NCBI RefSeq assembly: GCF_963518785.1
Contig: NZ_CAUQKJ010000011.1
Coordinates: 1-64,000, forward strand
Length of the DNA: 64,000 bases
DNA from: an uncultured Campylobacter sp.
Lineage (GTDB): Bacteria > Campylobacterota > Campylobacteria > Campylobacterales > Campylobacteraceae
Reading direction: 5' to 3'
Part shown: in pieces, positions 38,060 to 46,674 of the stretch
How positions within the stretch are numbered: the first letter of the stretch is position 1
Layout: every line of letters starts with the position of its first letter
The notes under the pieces: model-generated
The model's database searches: none
What the model was told of the DNA's origin: nothing
What the model saw: only the letters and a program-made list of their open reading frames with translations
Made by a program: the position numbers and the translations under genes

Positions 38060-38698
38060 TTTTAGGTGGGTTTTTGCGATAAAATTTTATTGAACGGCTA
38101 ATGGGCGAAATTTTAAATTTACTCCGCTAAAACAGAACTATTAATAAAACCCGCATGAGCCGCAAAATTTTATTTAAAAGCTCGGTTGTGCCTGGGCTTT
38201 AAAATTTATGATTCGATATATCGGCGAAATTTTACCGATTCGTTTAGAGCGGCGGATCGAGATTGAAATTTTACGGCGCCGAGTCGCTTCGGGGCATAGA
38301 GCCGCCTTTTAAAATTTAGAGGCGCAAGTTTTGCGCTTGACGCTTGCGAGCTTTGCGCGCGAATCTGGGTTTAAATTTATCGCGGTAAATTCCAGTTAAA
38401 TTTAATGACCGAAACTCGCTTCGGTTTTAAATTTAATCGCGTATAGGGGTTCGCTTCAGTATCAAAGAGCCGAGTATCGCTGCATAAATTTAATGCTTGC
38501 GGCGTCGCAGTTGAAATTTTAAGGCGGCGTAGCATTATTTACGCCCCGCAGGATACGTATGCTGCTTATGCTATGGTTAAAATTTAGGGTGCTACCAGTC
38601 CTCGGGTTTAAATTTTATCGCCGCTTGCGTCTATATTGCGTGCGCGGCATGGACGGATCGTTTAAATTTAATCGCTTCTATCGCGACTTGCGCAAGCA
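38060..38698. other. Gene-free gap rich in AAATTT motifs
   Basis: 639 bases without a supported gene. AAATTTTA, TTTAAATTTA and similar AT cores alternate with short GC blocks every 20-40 bases. One spot near 38113 (TTTAAATTTACTCCG) resembles the start of the CRISPR-like repeat but lacks the rest. Confidence 0.4.
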
Positions 38699-39610
38699 TT
38701 AAAATTTGTGATCTTTTAAATTTTGCCGCGTCGCCTCATAAAGCGGTGCTATTTGGGGGCGTGAAAAAAATCCTCGCATATCGACGCCCCCTGGCTGCAG
38801 CAGCTTTATTTTCCTATCGATGCCGCCCGCGTAGCCCGTGAGGCTGCCGTGCGTGCCTACGACGCGGTGGCAGGGGATGATGATTGAGATTCCGTTGTGT
38901 CCTACGGCACCGCCCACGGCTTGCGCGGACATCTTCGCTAGCCCGCGCGCCGCGGCGATTTCGCACGCGATCTGTCCGTAGGTCGTGGTTTTGCCGTAAG
39001 GAATTTTGAGCAAAATTTCCCACACGGCGCGCCTAAACGCCGAGCCTGCGGGATTTAGAGCGGGCGTAAAACCCGGCTCGCGTCCGCTAAAATACAGATC
39101 GAGCCAGCGCCTAGTTTGATCGAAAACGGCTAAGTTTTTCTCCTTGAGGCACGCGCTTTGCTCGTTTACGTAGAATTTTTCACCCGCGCTTTGCGCCGAA
39201 AGGTCGGTCGCATAAGATTTTTTGCTCGCATCCTGAGCCGCAAAATCGCGCGCGCAGAATTTTTCGCTCGCTATAAGTGTACGCGCGCAGAATTTTCCAT
39301 CCGTGCCGCTCGTAACTTCTGCTGCAAAATCGCGCGTGTTGTACTTTTCGTCCGTGCCGCTTGTCGCTTTTGTCGCGAAATCGCTCTTTGCGCTCTTTTC
39401 CTGTGCCATAATATCGCGCTGTGTTTCGCTTGCGCCGTGCTGTTCTTTTGCGAGCAGATCGGCGCTGTTACGCTTTCCGTCCGCGTCATTCGCCGCAAGA
39501 GCGTGCGCGTAGTATTTCTCGCCCTCGAACCACAGCCCGCAAAGCCCCGCCTCATCGCCCGCGAGCGTGATTTCGCCAAGCGGCGAGTCGTAATATGCGA
39601 TAAATTTCAT
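38699..39610 (-). CDS. ogt: Methylated-DNA-protein-cysteine methyltransferase with repeat insertion
   Basis: 303 residues against 150-180 for Ogt. It removes O6-alkyl groups from guanine by a suicide transfer to Cys247 in IIPCHRVVG. The N-terminal lobe ends near residue 35 (SPLGEITLAGDEAGLCGLWFEGEKY), and the conserved linker resumes at FDQTRRWLDLYFSGREPGF (163-181). Between them are about 120 extra residues of imperfect repeats such as DEKYNTRDFAAE, DGKFCARTLIA, SEKFCARDFAA and GEKFYVNEQSA. The C-terminal catalytic domain is complete, so activity is likely. About 20 extra residues also follow the usual end. Confidence 0.92.
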   Translation of the reverse strand: MKFIAYYDSPLGEITLAGDEAGLCGLWFEGEKYYAHALAANDADGKRNSADLLAKEQHGASETQRDIMAQEKSAKSDFATKATSGTDEKYNTRDFAAEVTSGTDGKFCARTLIASEKFCARDFAAQDASKKSYATDLSAQSAGEKFYVNEQSACLKEKNLAVFDQTRRWLDLYFSGREPGFTPALNPAGSAFRRAVWEILLKIPYGKTTTYGQIACEIAAARGLAKMSAQAVGGAVGHNGISIIIPCHRVVGTHGSLTGYAGGIDRKIKLLQPGGVDMRGFFSRPQIAPLYEATRQNLKDHKF

Positions 39611-39663
39611 AATTGCTCCTATTTTGCGATTTTGCGATTAAATTTAGGCGCCGCAAACAGCGC

Positions 39664-40077
39664 CTAAATTTCCCAAATTTCTAAAATCTGCGGACAGATT
39701 TTAGCTACGCTTTGCTTAAATTTCGCCTTTTGCGCGCTACTCGGGTCGCCAAGGGCTTCAAATTTGCAAAAAAGCTCCGCGATCTTTAGCCAGCCCGCAA
39801 GATTTAGATCGAATTTTTTCAAATTTGCCTCAGACAAAAACTCCAAATCATGGTCGTAAAACGCGATCTCGCCGCCAGAGCTTAGCAACCAAAGATCGCC
39901 GCTGCCGCCGTCTGCAAATATACAAAACTCGCGCAACAGCCCGCTATCGCCCTCAAAAGGAAATTTTGCCGCGTCGTTGCAGCGTGCGATCTCGTGCTCT
40001 TTCAGCACTCTAAAATCGCCCGCAATCTCCCTGCCGAGGTATCCGCCCAGGATATTTTTAAGCTCGTTTTTGTTCAA
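39664..40077 (-). CDS. SMI1/KNR4-like (SUKH) protein
   Basis: 137 residues. The FCIFADGGSGDLWLLSSGGEIAFYDHDLE segment and the following Leu/Phe-rich helices resemble the SMI1/KNR4 (SUKH) fold, which often serves as immunity protein to secreted nuclease toxins but is also found alone. No toxin gene is near. The assignment is based on this one segment and is tentative. It lies downstream of corA on the same strand, 17 bases away. Confidence 0.55.
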   Translation of the reverse strand: MNKNELKNILGGYLGREIAGDFRVLKEHEIARCNDAAKFPFEGDSGLLREFCIFADGGSGDLWLLSSGGEIAFYDHDLEFLSEANLKKFDLNLAGWLKIAELFCKFEALGDPSSAQKAKFKQSVAKICPQILEIWEI

Positions 40078-40094
40078 AATTTAACTCCTCCGCT

Positions 40095-40814
40095 TTAGTT
40101 TCGTTTTTTGGCGTAGAGCATAAGAAAGCCGACCATCGCCGCGAAAATCACGCACATCGCAAGCGTCACGATGAGCGTGCCGTGCGCCGAGCCGCTTAAA
40201 AACAGCCCCGTCGTGTTCATCCCGAAAAAGCTCGTGATGAAATTTAGCGGCATCAGCAGCGACGAGATGATCGTGAGAATGTAGATGTTGCGGCTAATTT
40301 TGTCGTTTTTGAGACCCTGGATGAACTGATAGATATCCTCGATCCTGACGGCGTATTCGCTCATCACGCCTTTAAAAACGCCCGCTTCGTAGGCGTAGTT
40401 TTTCAGCTGCTTTTTCAGCGCCGGCTGCTCGTTTGCGCAGATGAGCAGCGCCTCGTAGAAATGCGAAATTTTGTTTTGAAATTTGCGGATTTCGTATTTT
40501 AGGACAGAGTGCCTTTTCATAAATTTTGAAAAATCGCCTCGGCGCGTGTAGATCTTTTCGTAATTCTCAAGCTCTGCGGAGTGCTCTAAAATTTTATCGC
40601 GATACTGCGCTAGGATCTTTTTGACGACCGCGAAAAACTCCGCCTCGCTGCTAAGCCGCACCTCGGCGGCACCCTCCTGCAAATAGATCGCGTCCGCGTC
40701 GAAAATAAAGCGGTAGTTTTGCTCGCGTGGCGCGTCCGTTACGAAGTACACATACTCGCGATCCTCGGCGTAGTAGTAGCCCGAAACGCTGCGCTTTTCG
40801 GTAATCGGGTTCAA
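40095..40814 (-). CDS. CorA-like divalent cation transporter
   Basis: 239 residues from a TTG at 40814, chosen because AAGGAGG sits five bases ahead of it; an earlier in-frame TTG at 40832 would place that ribosome-binding site inside the gene. CorA forms pentameric Mg2+/Co2+ channels. The C-terminal pair of membrane helices (IYILTIISSLLMPLNFITSFFG and IVTLAMCVIFAAMVGFLMLY) flanks the GMN motif (FFGMNTTGLF). The cytoplasmic domain is shorter than in E. coli CorA, as in the ZntB/YfjQ-like branch. Confidence 0.85.
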   Translation of the reverse strand: MNPITEKRSVSGYYYAEDREYVYFVTDAPREQNYRFIFDADAIYLQEGAAEVRLSSEAEFFAVVKKILAQYRDKILEHSAELENYEKIYTRRGDFSKFMKRHSVLKYEIRKFQNKISHFYEALLICANEQPALKKQLKNYAYEAGVFKGVMSEYAVRIEDIYQFIQGLKNDKISRNIYILTIISSLLMPLNFITSFFGMNTTGLFLSGSAHGTLIVTLAMCVIFAAMVGFLMLYAKKRN

Positions 40815-41073
40815 TGAAGCCTCCTTATTCAATCGTTTTAAATTTACGGAATTTCAGAATTTTGCTTAAATTTACGGAATTTTGAAATTCCGCTGCCGAT
40901 CAGAATTCTGAAATTTCGCCGCCAATAGGAATTCTAAAATTCCGTCGCCACTTAAATTTTATCGTATTTGGAATTTCAAAATTCTTTTGCGCTTGGAATT
41001 TTAAAATTTTGTGAGCTGTAAATTTCGGCTAAATTTTAAAATTTAGCATGCCGTAATTCAACCCCTATTAAAA
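40815..41073. repeat. RAATTY palindrome cluster
   Basis: Between 40847 and 41047 short palindromes such as GAATTTTGAAATTCC, GAATTCTGAAATTTC, GAATTCTAAAATTCC and GGAATTTCAAAATTC follow each other every 30-40 bases, separated by short GC blocks (CGCTGCCGATC, CGCCGCCAATA, CGTCGCCACTT). All cores are RAATTY. Confidence 0.5.
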
Positions 41074-41252
41074 TTTAACGCGAGCCGCTAGGCTCGCCCC
41101 TTGAGCGTGCCAGGGGTTGGGGGATTTTAAGGGGGAAGGGGAGCGCTCTCGCAAAACGAGCATAGCGACGCAAGGCTTAGCCTGGCGGCGTTTCTTGCGA
41201 GCGCAGCGAAGCAGAGTAAGTAGCGCCCCTTCCCCCTTAAGAGAAAACGTCG
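41074..41252 (+). repeat. GC-rich structured element, copy A
   Basis: Begins TTTAACGCGAGCC and ends near AAGAGAAAAC. Features in order: 7-bp hairpin GCGAGCC-GCTA-GGCTCGC (41080-41097), then CCCCTT, GGGGTTGGGGG, then TTAAGGGGGAAGGGG (41128-41142) which pairs with CCCCTTCCCCCTTAA (41227-41241 region) across about 85 bases. It shares order and end sequences with copy B, which lies inverted 130 bases away. It encodes no protein. Confidence 0.55.
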
Positions 41253-41382
41253 CCACGACCTAATCTCTAGAGATAAAATTTTATATAGTGAAATTTTAAA
41301 TTCCAAATTTATATTGCCGTTTCGCTATTTGTAAATTTAAAAGTAGCACTTGCCTTTATAAAATTCCGTTTAAATTTTAACC

Positions 41383-41506
41383 CACGATATGTTTCTCTTG
41401 GGGCGGGAAGGGGGCTTGAATTGCGAGGTCGCTCCCCTTCCCGCCCCAAGCCCCACCCAACCCCCGACGACGCTTTATAAGGGGCGAGCTTTCAGCTCGC
41501 GTTAAA
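41383..41506 (-). repeat. GC-rich structured element, copy B (inverted)
   Basis: Read on the minus strand it begins TTTAACGCGAGCT, has a 7-bp hairpin GCGAGCT-GAA-AGCTCGC, CCCCTT, GGGGGTTGGG, then a perfect 17-bp stem (CTTGGGGCGGGAAGGGG, plus-strand arms 41397-41413 and 41434-41450) with a 20-base loop, and ends AAGAGAAAC. Both stems differ in sequence from copy A but keep pairing. The loop is about 65 bases shorter than in copy A. Confidence 0.55.
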
Positions 41507-41753
41507 TTCTTTTTATTGCGGCTTGCGCCGCATAAAATTTTAGAATTTCAATCCGAGTCCTCCACATTTCAAATTTAAAACTTGGACTAAATTTAAAATT
41601 TAAAGCCGAGGATAAATTTCAAAATCCTGCGGGGAAATTCTGCGTTAAAAGTACCCATGCTCTTGCAAAACCTCGGCGAAGGCATAGATGAAATGAGCGA
41701 ATTCCGCATCGTCCGCGCTCGCGTCTGAAGCGAAAGGGCCTTCGAGCCAAAGT
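41507..41753. other. Gap downstream of mutS2
   Basis: No independent gene is supported. A 29-base imperfect tandem duplication (41723-41751 and 41752-41780, 23 of 29 matching) spans the mutS2 stop. In another minus-strand frame the DNA stays open to a TAA near 41648 and ends FAHFIYAFAEVLQEHGYF, which reads like protein, but has no start of its own. Confidence 0.35.
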
Positions 41754-43961
41754 CTAAAGCGAGACGACCTTTGAGCCGAAGCCTCCTTCTGCGGGCGTGC
41801 CGTCGCGAAACCCCTTGACGCTCGGGTGCGATTTTAAAAACTCCTTGACCGCGTAAGCGAGCTTGCCCGTACCGATGCCGTGTTTTACGATGATCTCATC
41901 AAAGCCCATCACGAGGCTTTGGCTGATGAATTTATCGAGCCTGCTGATCGCTTCCTCGGCGCGCAAGCCGTGCAGATCGAGCACGAGCGACGCGGAGGCG
42001 GGCTTTTGCACCTTGATGCTGATATTTTTTGCGGGCGCGGGCGCCGCACCGCTGCGCTTTAGCTCGCCAAGCGGCACGCGTAGCCTGATGCCGTCGCTTA
42101 GCATCAGCGCCTGGGTTTTGCTGAGCGATAAAATTTCGCCCTTGATCTTGCCGTATTTTACGCGATCGCCCACCTTGAAGCTTTGCGACTCGGGCGCGCT
42201 GAGCTCCGGCTGCTGCACAGCCCGTGCGAGCTCGTTTGCGCGGTTTATGGCGCGCTGCTTTTCGCGCACGTCGCTTAGGCTTACGCTGCGTTTGGCCTCC
42301 GAAATTGCGCGGTAGTATTCGTTTTGTAGCCTTGAAAGTTCCGCCTTCAGCTCGCTTTGCGCGCGCTCGCGCTGATCTTTTAGCGCCTCGCTCAGCGCGT
42401 CTAATTTTTCCTCTTTTTGCTGCGTCTGGGCTAGTTTTTGTTTTAGCTCAAGCTCTAAATTTATCGCTTTTGAGATCGCTTCGTTCAGGTTTTCTTTGTT
42501 TTCGCCGTAGTTTTTGCGCGCCGCGGCGATCAAATTTTGCGCTATGCCGTAGCGCAGCGCGGTTTCAAAGGCGTAGGATTTGCCGATCGTACCCTTTAAA
42601 AACTCATATTTCGGCGCGCTGTTTTTCTCGTCGTAAAGCGCCGCCAGCAGCTCCACGCGTGGATCCTTTGCAAGCAGCATCGCTAGGCGCTTGTGATGGG
42701 TGGTGATGATCATCTTCACGTCGCCGCTTATCAGCTGCTCGATCATCGCGCCGTATAGGCTCGCAGCCTCCTCAAAATCGGTACCTAGCTCGATCTCATC
42801 GACGCCGATTAGAATTTCTTTGCGTCCGAACAGCTTGCTAAAGGCAACCATCCTGCCCGCGAAGGTCGAGATATCGTTTTTGGAGTTTTGCGGATCCTCC
42901 ATTATGAGCTCGAACTCTTTAAAGGTGCCGATGCGGCTGAGGCTTGCGCGAATAGGCATCGGAAGGAGGTACTTAGCTAGCAGCGCCGCGCTTAGAATGC
43001 TTTTTAAAAGCATAGATTTTCCGCCCGCATTCACGCCGGTGATGAGCAGAATTTTACCCGTAAATTCGACGCTCACGCGCTTTGGATTTTTAAGCGCGGG
43101 GTGGGCGAAGCCGTCTAGGACGATGTCGCGCGAGGGCTCAGGCAGGATGAACTCATAATCGCTCGCTCTTGCCATCGCAGCGCGTGCAATCAGCGCATCG
43201 ATCTGATCAAAGGCGGCGTTTATAAATTTCAGAAAGGCTAAGTTTTTATTAAAAACCGTGCTAATCTGCTTGCAGTGCTCGAAAACGATCTGCTCTTTCT
43301 TATCCAAAATCGCGCTTTGAGCGGACTTCAGAGCCGCGATCGCATCGGGCAGCACATAAAAATAGCCTCCGCTTGAGCGCGCTACGACGCTGCCTTTTAG
43401 CACGTGATTAAAGCCGCCGCGCACCAGCAGAGCCTCGGTGTCGCTTATGTAGTGGATCTGCGTGTCGGCGAGATAGGGCGAAAGGGCTTTGGAATAGATC
43501 AGCCTTTTTAGCGTCTGCTCGATCTCGTCACGTTTTATCTTAAACGCCTCGTTTAGCGCGCCGAAGCGCTCGTCTATCGCGTCGCGAAAGCCGCCCTGAT
43601 CGTCAAAATAATCCTTTAGTTGCGCGATGGGCTGCGGGATCTCGATCTTAGCAAGCCAAGCGGCGAGTTTGCCCTCAAAAGGCTGCTTTTTGAGATACGC
43701 AAAGTAGCGAACGATCTTGCTAAACTCGTAAATTTCGCTGATATGAAGCACGCCATGTTTTGAGATGCGCATCAGCGCGTCGTCTAGGTTTGCGACGCTC
43801 TCGCACTGCGCGAGATCAAATTTCGTAAGCTCAGAAATTTTTTCAAAATTCAGCTTGCTATCGCCGCTTAAAAACAGCGGCTTTTCGCGAGCCAAAAAGC
43901 TTTTAAATTTGGCTAGATACTCGCTCAAATCGAGGCGCGTAAAGAGTTCGTCACTGATCAT
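41754..43961 (-). CDS. mutS2: MutS2 endonuclease / ribosome-rescue ATPase
   Basis: 735 residues from the ATG at 43961 (MISDELFTRLDLSEYL), which overlaps the upstream gene by 11 bases; a longer frame has no support. ABC-type ATPase with Walker A GVNAGGKS at 309-316 and VDEIELGTDFEEAASL (Walker B), a coiled coil at about 465-590, and a C-terminal Smr domain (LDLHGLRAEEAISRL ... KHGIGTGKL). In other bacteria it blocks recombination or splits collided ribosomes. Gene order mutS2-membrane protein-murC matches C. jejuni. The stop lies in a local duplication. Confidence 0.93.
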   Translation of the reverse strand: MISDELFTRLDLSEYLAKFKSFLAREKPLFLSGDSKLNFEKISELTKFDLAQCESVANLDDALMRISKHGVLHISEIYEFSKIVRYFAYLKKQPFEGKLAAWLAKIEIPQPIAQLKDYFDDQGGFRDAIDERFGALNEAFKIKRDEIEQTLKRLIYSKALSPYLADTQIHYISDTEALLVRGGFNHVLKGSVVARSSGGYFYVLPDAIAALKSAQSAILDKKEQIVFEHCKQISTVFNKNLAFLKFINAAFDQIDALIARAAMARASDYEFILPEPSRDIVLDGFAHPALKNPKRVSVEFTGKILLITGVNAGGKSMLLKSILSAALLAKYLLPMPIRASLSRIGTFKEFELIMEDPQNSKNDISTFAGRMVAFSKLFGRKEILIGVDEIELGTDFEEAASLYGAMIEQLISGDVKMIITTHHKRLAMLLAKDPRVELLAALYDEKNSAPKYEFLKGTIGKSYAFETALRYGIAQNLIAAARKNYGENKENLNEAISKAINLELELKQKLAQTQQKEEKLDALSEALKDQRERAQSELKAELSRLQNEYYRAISEAKRSVSLSDVREKQRAINRANELARAVQQPELSAPESQSFKVGDRVKYGKIKGEILSLSKTQALMLSDGIRLRVPLGELKRSGAAPAPAKNISIKVQKPASASLVLDLHGLRAEEAISRLDKFISQSLVMGFDEIIVKHGIGTGKLAYAVKEFLKSHPSVKGFRDGTPAEGGFGSKVVSL

Positions 43962-44784
43962 AAACGCACTCTTTGATCTTGTAGGTTTTGCCCTTAAACT
44001 CCGCACCCGCGCTCTTTTTGGCGATGAAAGCGCCTAGCGAAAAGGAGTAGGTGAAGCTCTCTCGCGTCACGATCTGCGCGGAGCTTTGCAAATTTAAGTT
44101 TTGCGGTGCGGAATTTTGCGTAGTTTTAGAATTCTGTGCGGAGCCTTGCATAGAATTTTGCTCGGCTGCGTTAAAATTCTGCGCGGAGCTTTGCGGATTG
44201 GAGGTTTGCATGTCGTCTCGTTGCGCGGAATTTTGCGTAGAATTTTGTGAGGCAGAGCTTCGCGTACCTCCTTGATTCGCGGAATTTTGCGACGCGAGGT
44301 TCTGCGTATCGTTCTGGTCCGCAGAATTTTGCGAAGTAGGGCTTTGTGCGGAATTTTGTCCGTCCGAGACGGCGCCGTTCATTTGCGCGGCGGAAGCCTG
44401 CTCGTTCGTTTGTGCGGTGGAGCTTTGCGCGGCGGAAGCGGTCTTGTCCTGCGCGTTTAAATTTACTTCGCCGGCTTGCACGCCCAAATTTTTCGCATCC
44501 TCGCCGTATTTTTCGGGAGAGGAATTTGCCGCGCCGCGTGTTTCAGAAGCGGAATTTATCGCGCCGCCGCATCTTAATCTGGCGCCTGCATTAAATTTAA
44601 ACACCATCTCCTCCTCAAGCTTGGCGGAGTGCTCGCTCGCGCTTTCGTAAAGATACGCCCCCGCGCACAGCAGCACGATCAGCGCCGTGGCGATGATTTT
44701 AGCCCTTTTGCTTAAAATTTCGTCCCGCACGAAAAAGATCGCCGCGATAAATAAAAATGCGAAAATAAATACTAAAAATCTCAA
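43951..44784 (-). CDS. Membrane protein with Ser/Gln/Asn-rich repeat insertion
   Basis: 277 residues. It has two N-terminal membrane helices (about 2-19 and 28-45), a short conserved-looking segment to residue 71, then about 165 residues of low complexity with the recurring QNSA unit (for example AQNSKTTQNSAPQNLN), and a C-terminal 40-residue domain (SFTYSFSLGAFIAKKSAGAEFKGKTYKI). It occupies the place of a small membrane protein between murC and mutS2 in C. jejuni. The QNSA unit is written CAAAATTCCGC in DNA, so the insertion is RAATTY-rich. Function unknown; the repeat likely forms a flexible linker. Confidence 0.7.
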   Translation of the reverse strand: MRFLVFIFAFLFIAAIFFVRDEILSKRAKIIATALIVLLCAGAYLYESASEHSAKLEEEMVFKFNAGARLRCGGAINSASETRGAANSSPEKYGEDAKNLGVQAGEVNLNAQDKTASAAQSSTAQTNEQASAAQMNGAVSDGQNSAQSPTSQNSADQNDTQNLASQNSANQGGTRSSASQNSTQNSAQRDDMQTSNPQSSAQNFNAAEQNSMQGSAQNSKTTQNSAPQNLNLQSSAQIVTRESFTYSFSLGAFIAKKSAGAEFKGKTYKIKECVYDQ

Positions 44785-44845
44785 ATTTTATCCTTACCCG
44801 CCCGCAGCGGAGTTTGTCTAATAAATTTGGCGAGAGTTTTCAAGC

Positions 44846-46153
44846 CTAAAATTCTCCGCGCAGCTGATAGGTGATGTCGCCTGCGCCAAATCCGATCACG
44901 AGCCCGTCGTTTATGATGTGGCGGACGCCGAAAATATCGCTAAATTCTATCCGCTCGCCGTTTCTAAAGACTCGCTCGGTAAATAGCGCTCCGAGCCCCT
45001 TAAATTCCTCTTTTAGATCGATGCCGTTGCTAGGCTCGCCAGCGGCGTAAACTGGCAGTACGACTAACTCCTCCACGCCCGCAAAGCACTCTTTAAAGGC
45101 GTTTAAATTCGCCTTAAGCCTGCTGAAGCGGTGCGGCTGAAAGATCGCCGTGATCTTGCTAAGCCCTAGCAGGCTAGCGTATTCGCGCGCGCTTTGCAGA
45201 GTCGCTCTGATCTCGGTAGGGTGGTGGCCGTAGTCGTCGATCAGCACGAAGTTCGGGGTGGCGCACAGGATGTCGAAGCGCTTTTTTATGCCTTTGTAAT
45301 TTAGTAAATTTTTGCGGATCTGCTCTAGCCCCGTCTCGCACGCCGCGGCTAGGATCGCTAGCGACGCATCGATCGCGATGTGCCTTCCGAGCCCGTAAAC
45401 CTCGAAGCGCCCGAGCTCTTTAAGATTAAAGCTCATAAACGGCTGATGATCACGCAATAGCACCTTCAGATCCGTTATGTCGCGCGACGGGAAGAGCTTG
45501 ATACAGCCGAGCTTAATGGAGCTTAAAAACTCATCCTCGGCGTTTATCACGCGGATCTTGGCGCGCTCCAAAAAGCCGCGATACGCCGCGTGAAATTTAT
45601 CCAAATCGTTGTCGTAATGATCCATATGCTCGGGCTCGGCGTTGGTAACGACCGCGACGTAGGGGTTAGAATTTAAAAAGCTCGAATCGCTCTCGTCAGC
45701 TTCGAAGATAATATTTTCGCTGTTTTCGTACTTCATATTCGAGCCGAACTGCTTGGAGATCGCGCCGATGATGACCGAGCCGTCTATCAGCGCCGAGGTT
45801 ATCGCGCTTGTGGTGCTTTTGCCGTGCGCGCCGGCAACTGCGAAGACGCGCTTGTCTTTTAGCACGAAGGGCAGGGCCTCCTTGCGCGAGAGGCAGACGA
45901 TCCCCTTTTTGCGCGCGGCTTGTAGCTCGACGTTGTCCTCTTTGATCGCGGCGGAGTAGATGACGATCTCCTGATCTTTGATCGCCGAAGCGTAGTGCGG
46001 AGTGATGATCTCCATGCCGCTAGCTCTTAGCTTGTAGGTCGTCTCGCTCTCTTTTATATCCGAACCCGAAATGATAAAATTTTTCTCGTGTAAAAATCTC
46101 GCTAATGCGGAGATGCCTATGCCGCCAATGCCGATAAAATGAACCTTTTTCAC
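44846..46153 (-). CDS. murC: UDP-N-acetylmuramate-L-alanine ligase
   Basis: 435 residues. It adds the first amino acid of the peptidoglycan stem peptide. The nucleotide-binding FIGIGGIGISALARFL lies at the N-terminus, the ATP loop GAHGKSTT at 108-115, and DDYGHHPTEI in the C-terminal part. It is the first gene of the murC-(membrane protein)-mutS2 group and has its own TATAAT close upstream. Confidence 0.97.
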   Translation of the reverse strand: MKKVHFIGIGGIGISALARFLHEKNFIISGSDIKESETTYKLRASGMEIITPHYASAIKDQEIVIYSAAIKEDNVELQAARKKGIVCLSRKEALPFVLKDKRVFAVAGAHGKSTTSAITSALIDGSVIIGAISKQFGSNMKYENSENIIFEADESDSSFLNSNPYVAVVTNAEPEHMDHYDNDLDKFHAAYRGFLERAKIRVINAEDEFLSSIKLGCIKLFPSRDITDLKVLLRDHQPFMSFNLKELGRFEVYGLGRHIAIDASLAILAAACETGLEQIRKNLLNYKGIKKRFDILCATPNFVLIDDYGHHPTEIRATLQSAREYASLLGLSKITAIFQPHRFSRLKANLNAFKECFAGVEELVVLPVYAAGEPSNGIDLKEEFKGLGALFTERVFRNGERIEFSDIFGVRHIINDGLVIGFGAGDITYQLRGEF

Positions 46154-46674
46154 CTTTGTCCTTAAATATTATAATGGAAAATTACGTTTAAATTTTTAAA
46201 TCCCACATCTGCGAAATTTAAAAATTTAAACCATTTTGTGCGCCTTGAAATTCGCCTTTAAATTTTTACGAGCTCGCAGCGTCGCGTAACCCCGTCTCGC
46301 TACTTTTAAATCCGCTTTTAAAATTTAACGCTCGAAATTTGCCTTTAGAATTTCGCCTTTTAAAATTTGAACGCTCGAAATTCTGCGTCCGAAACTCCGC
46401 TTTGAAACGGCAGCGCTTAAATTTTACGGCCCAAACTCGCCGTTAAAGCCTCGCGGCGAGCGAGAAGCCGTTTGCCGCCGCGCCCACCGCATCGTTTCGC
46501 GCACCAAAGCCGCGTAAATTTTATAAATTTCATCGCGTTCATCGCACGTCCACTATTTAAATTTAGCGCCTGAAATTTCGCCGCTCGGGCCCCGCGGTAA
46601 AGCCTATTCGCCGCTTTATGCTTTAAATTTAGCCGATAAATTTATCCGCATAAATTTAAAATTTCGTCGAAATT
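46154..46674. other. Gene-free gap with RAATTY filler
   Basis: Contains the murC promoter at its left edge. The rest (46190-46670) is a patchwork of AAATTT, GAATTT and AAATTC cores separated by GC-rich blocks at irregular 20-40-base spacing; I see no gene. Confidence 0.4.
46168..46173 (-). promoter_or_regulatory. -10 box of murC
   Basis: Minus-strand CCATTATAATATT contains TATAAT 14 bases before the start codon, implying a very short leader with the ribosome-binding site ACAAAGG. Confidence 0.5.

Noticed and set aside
38113..38131. TTTAAATTTACTCCG as a possible isolated CRISPR repeat
   Set aside because: The second half of the repeat (GGAGTTTGAAAC) is missing.
41074..41506. Insertion sequence with a transposase
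   Set aside because: No open frame of useful length lies between the inverted elements, so at most this is a non-autonomous element.
44074..44571. Plus-strand frames opposite the QNSA repeat
   Set aside because: They are antisense shadows of the low-complexity insertion; Cys/Arg-rich nonsense peptides without starts.
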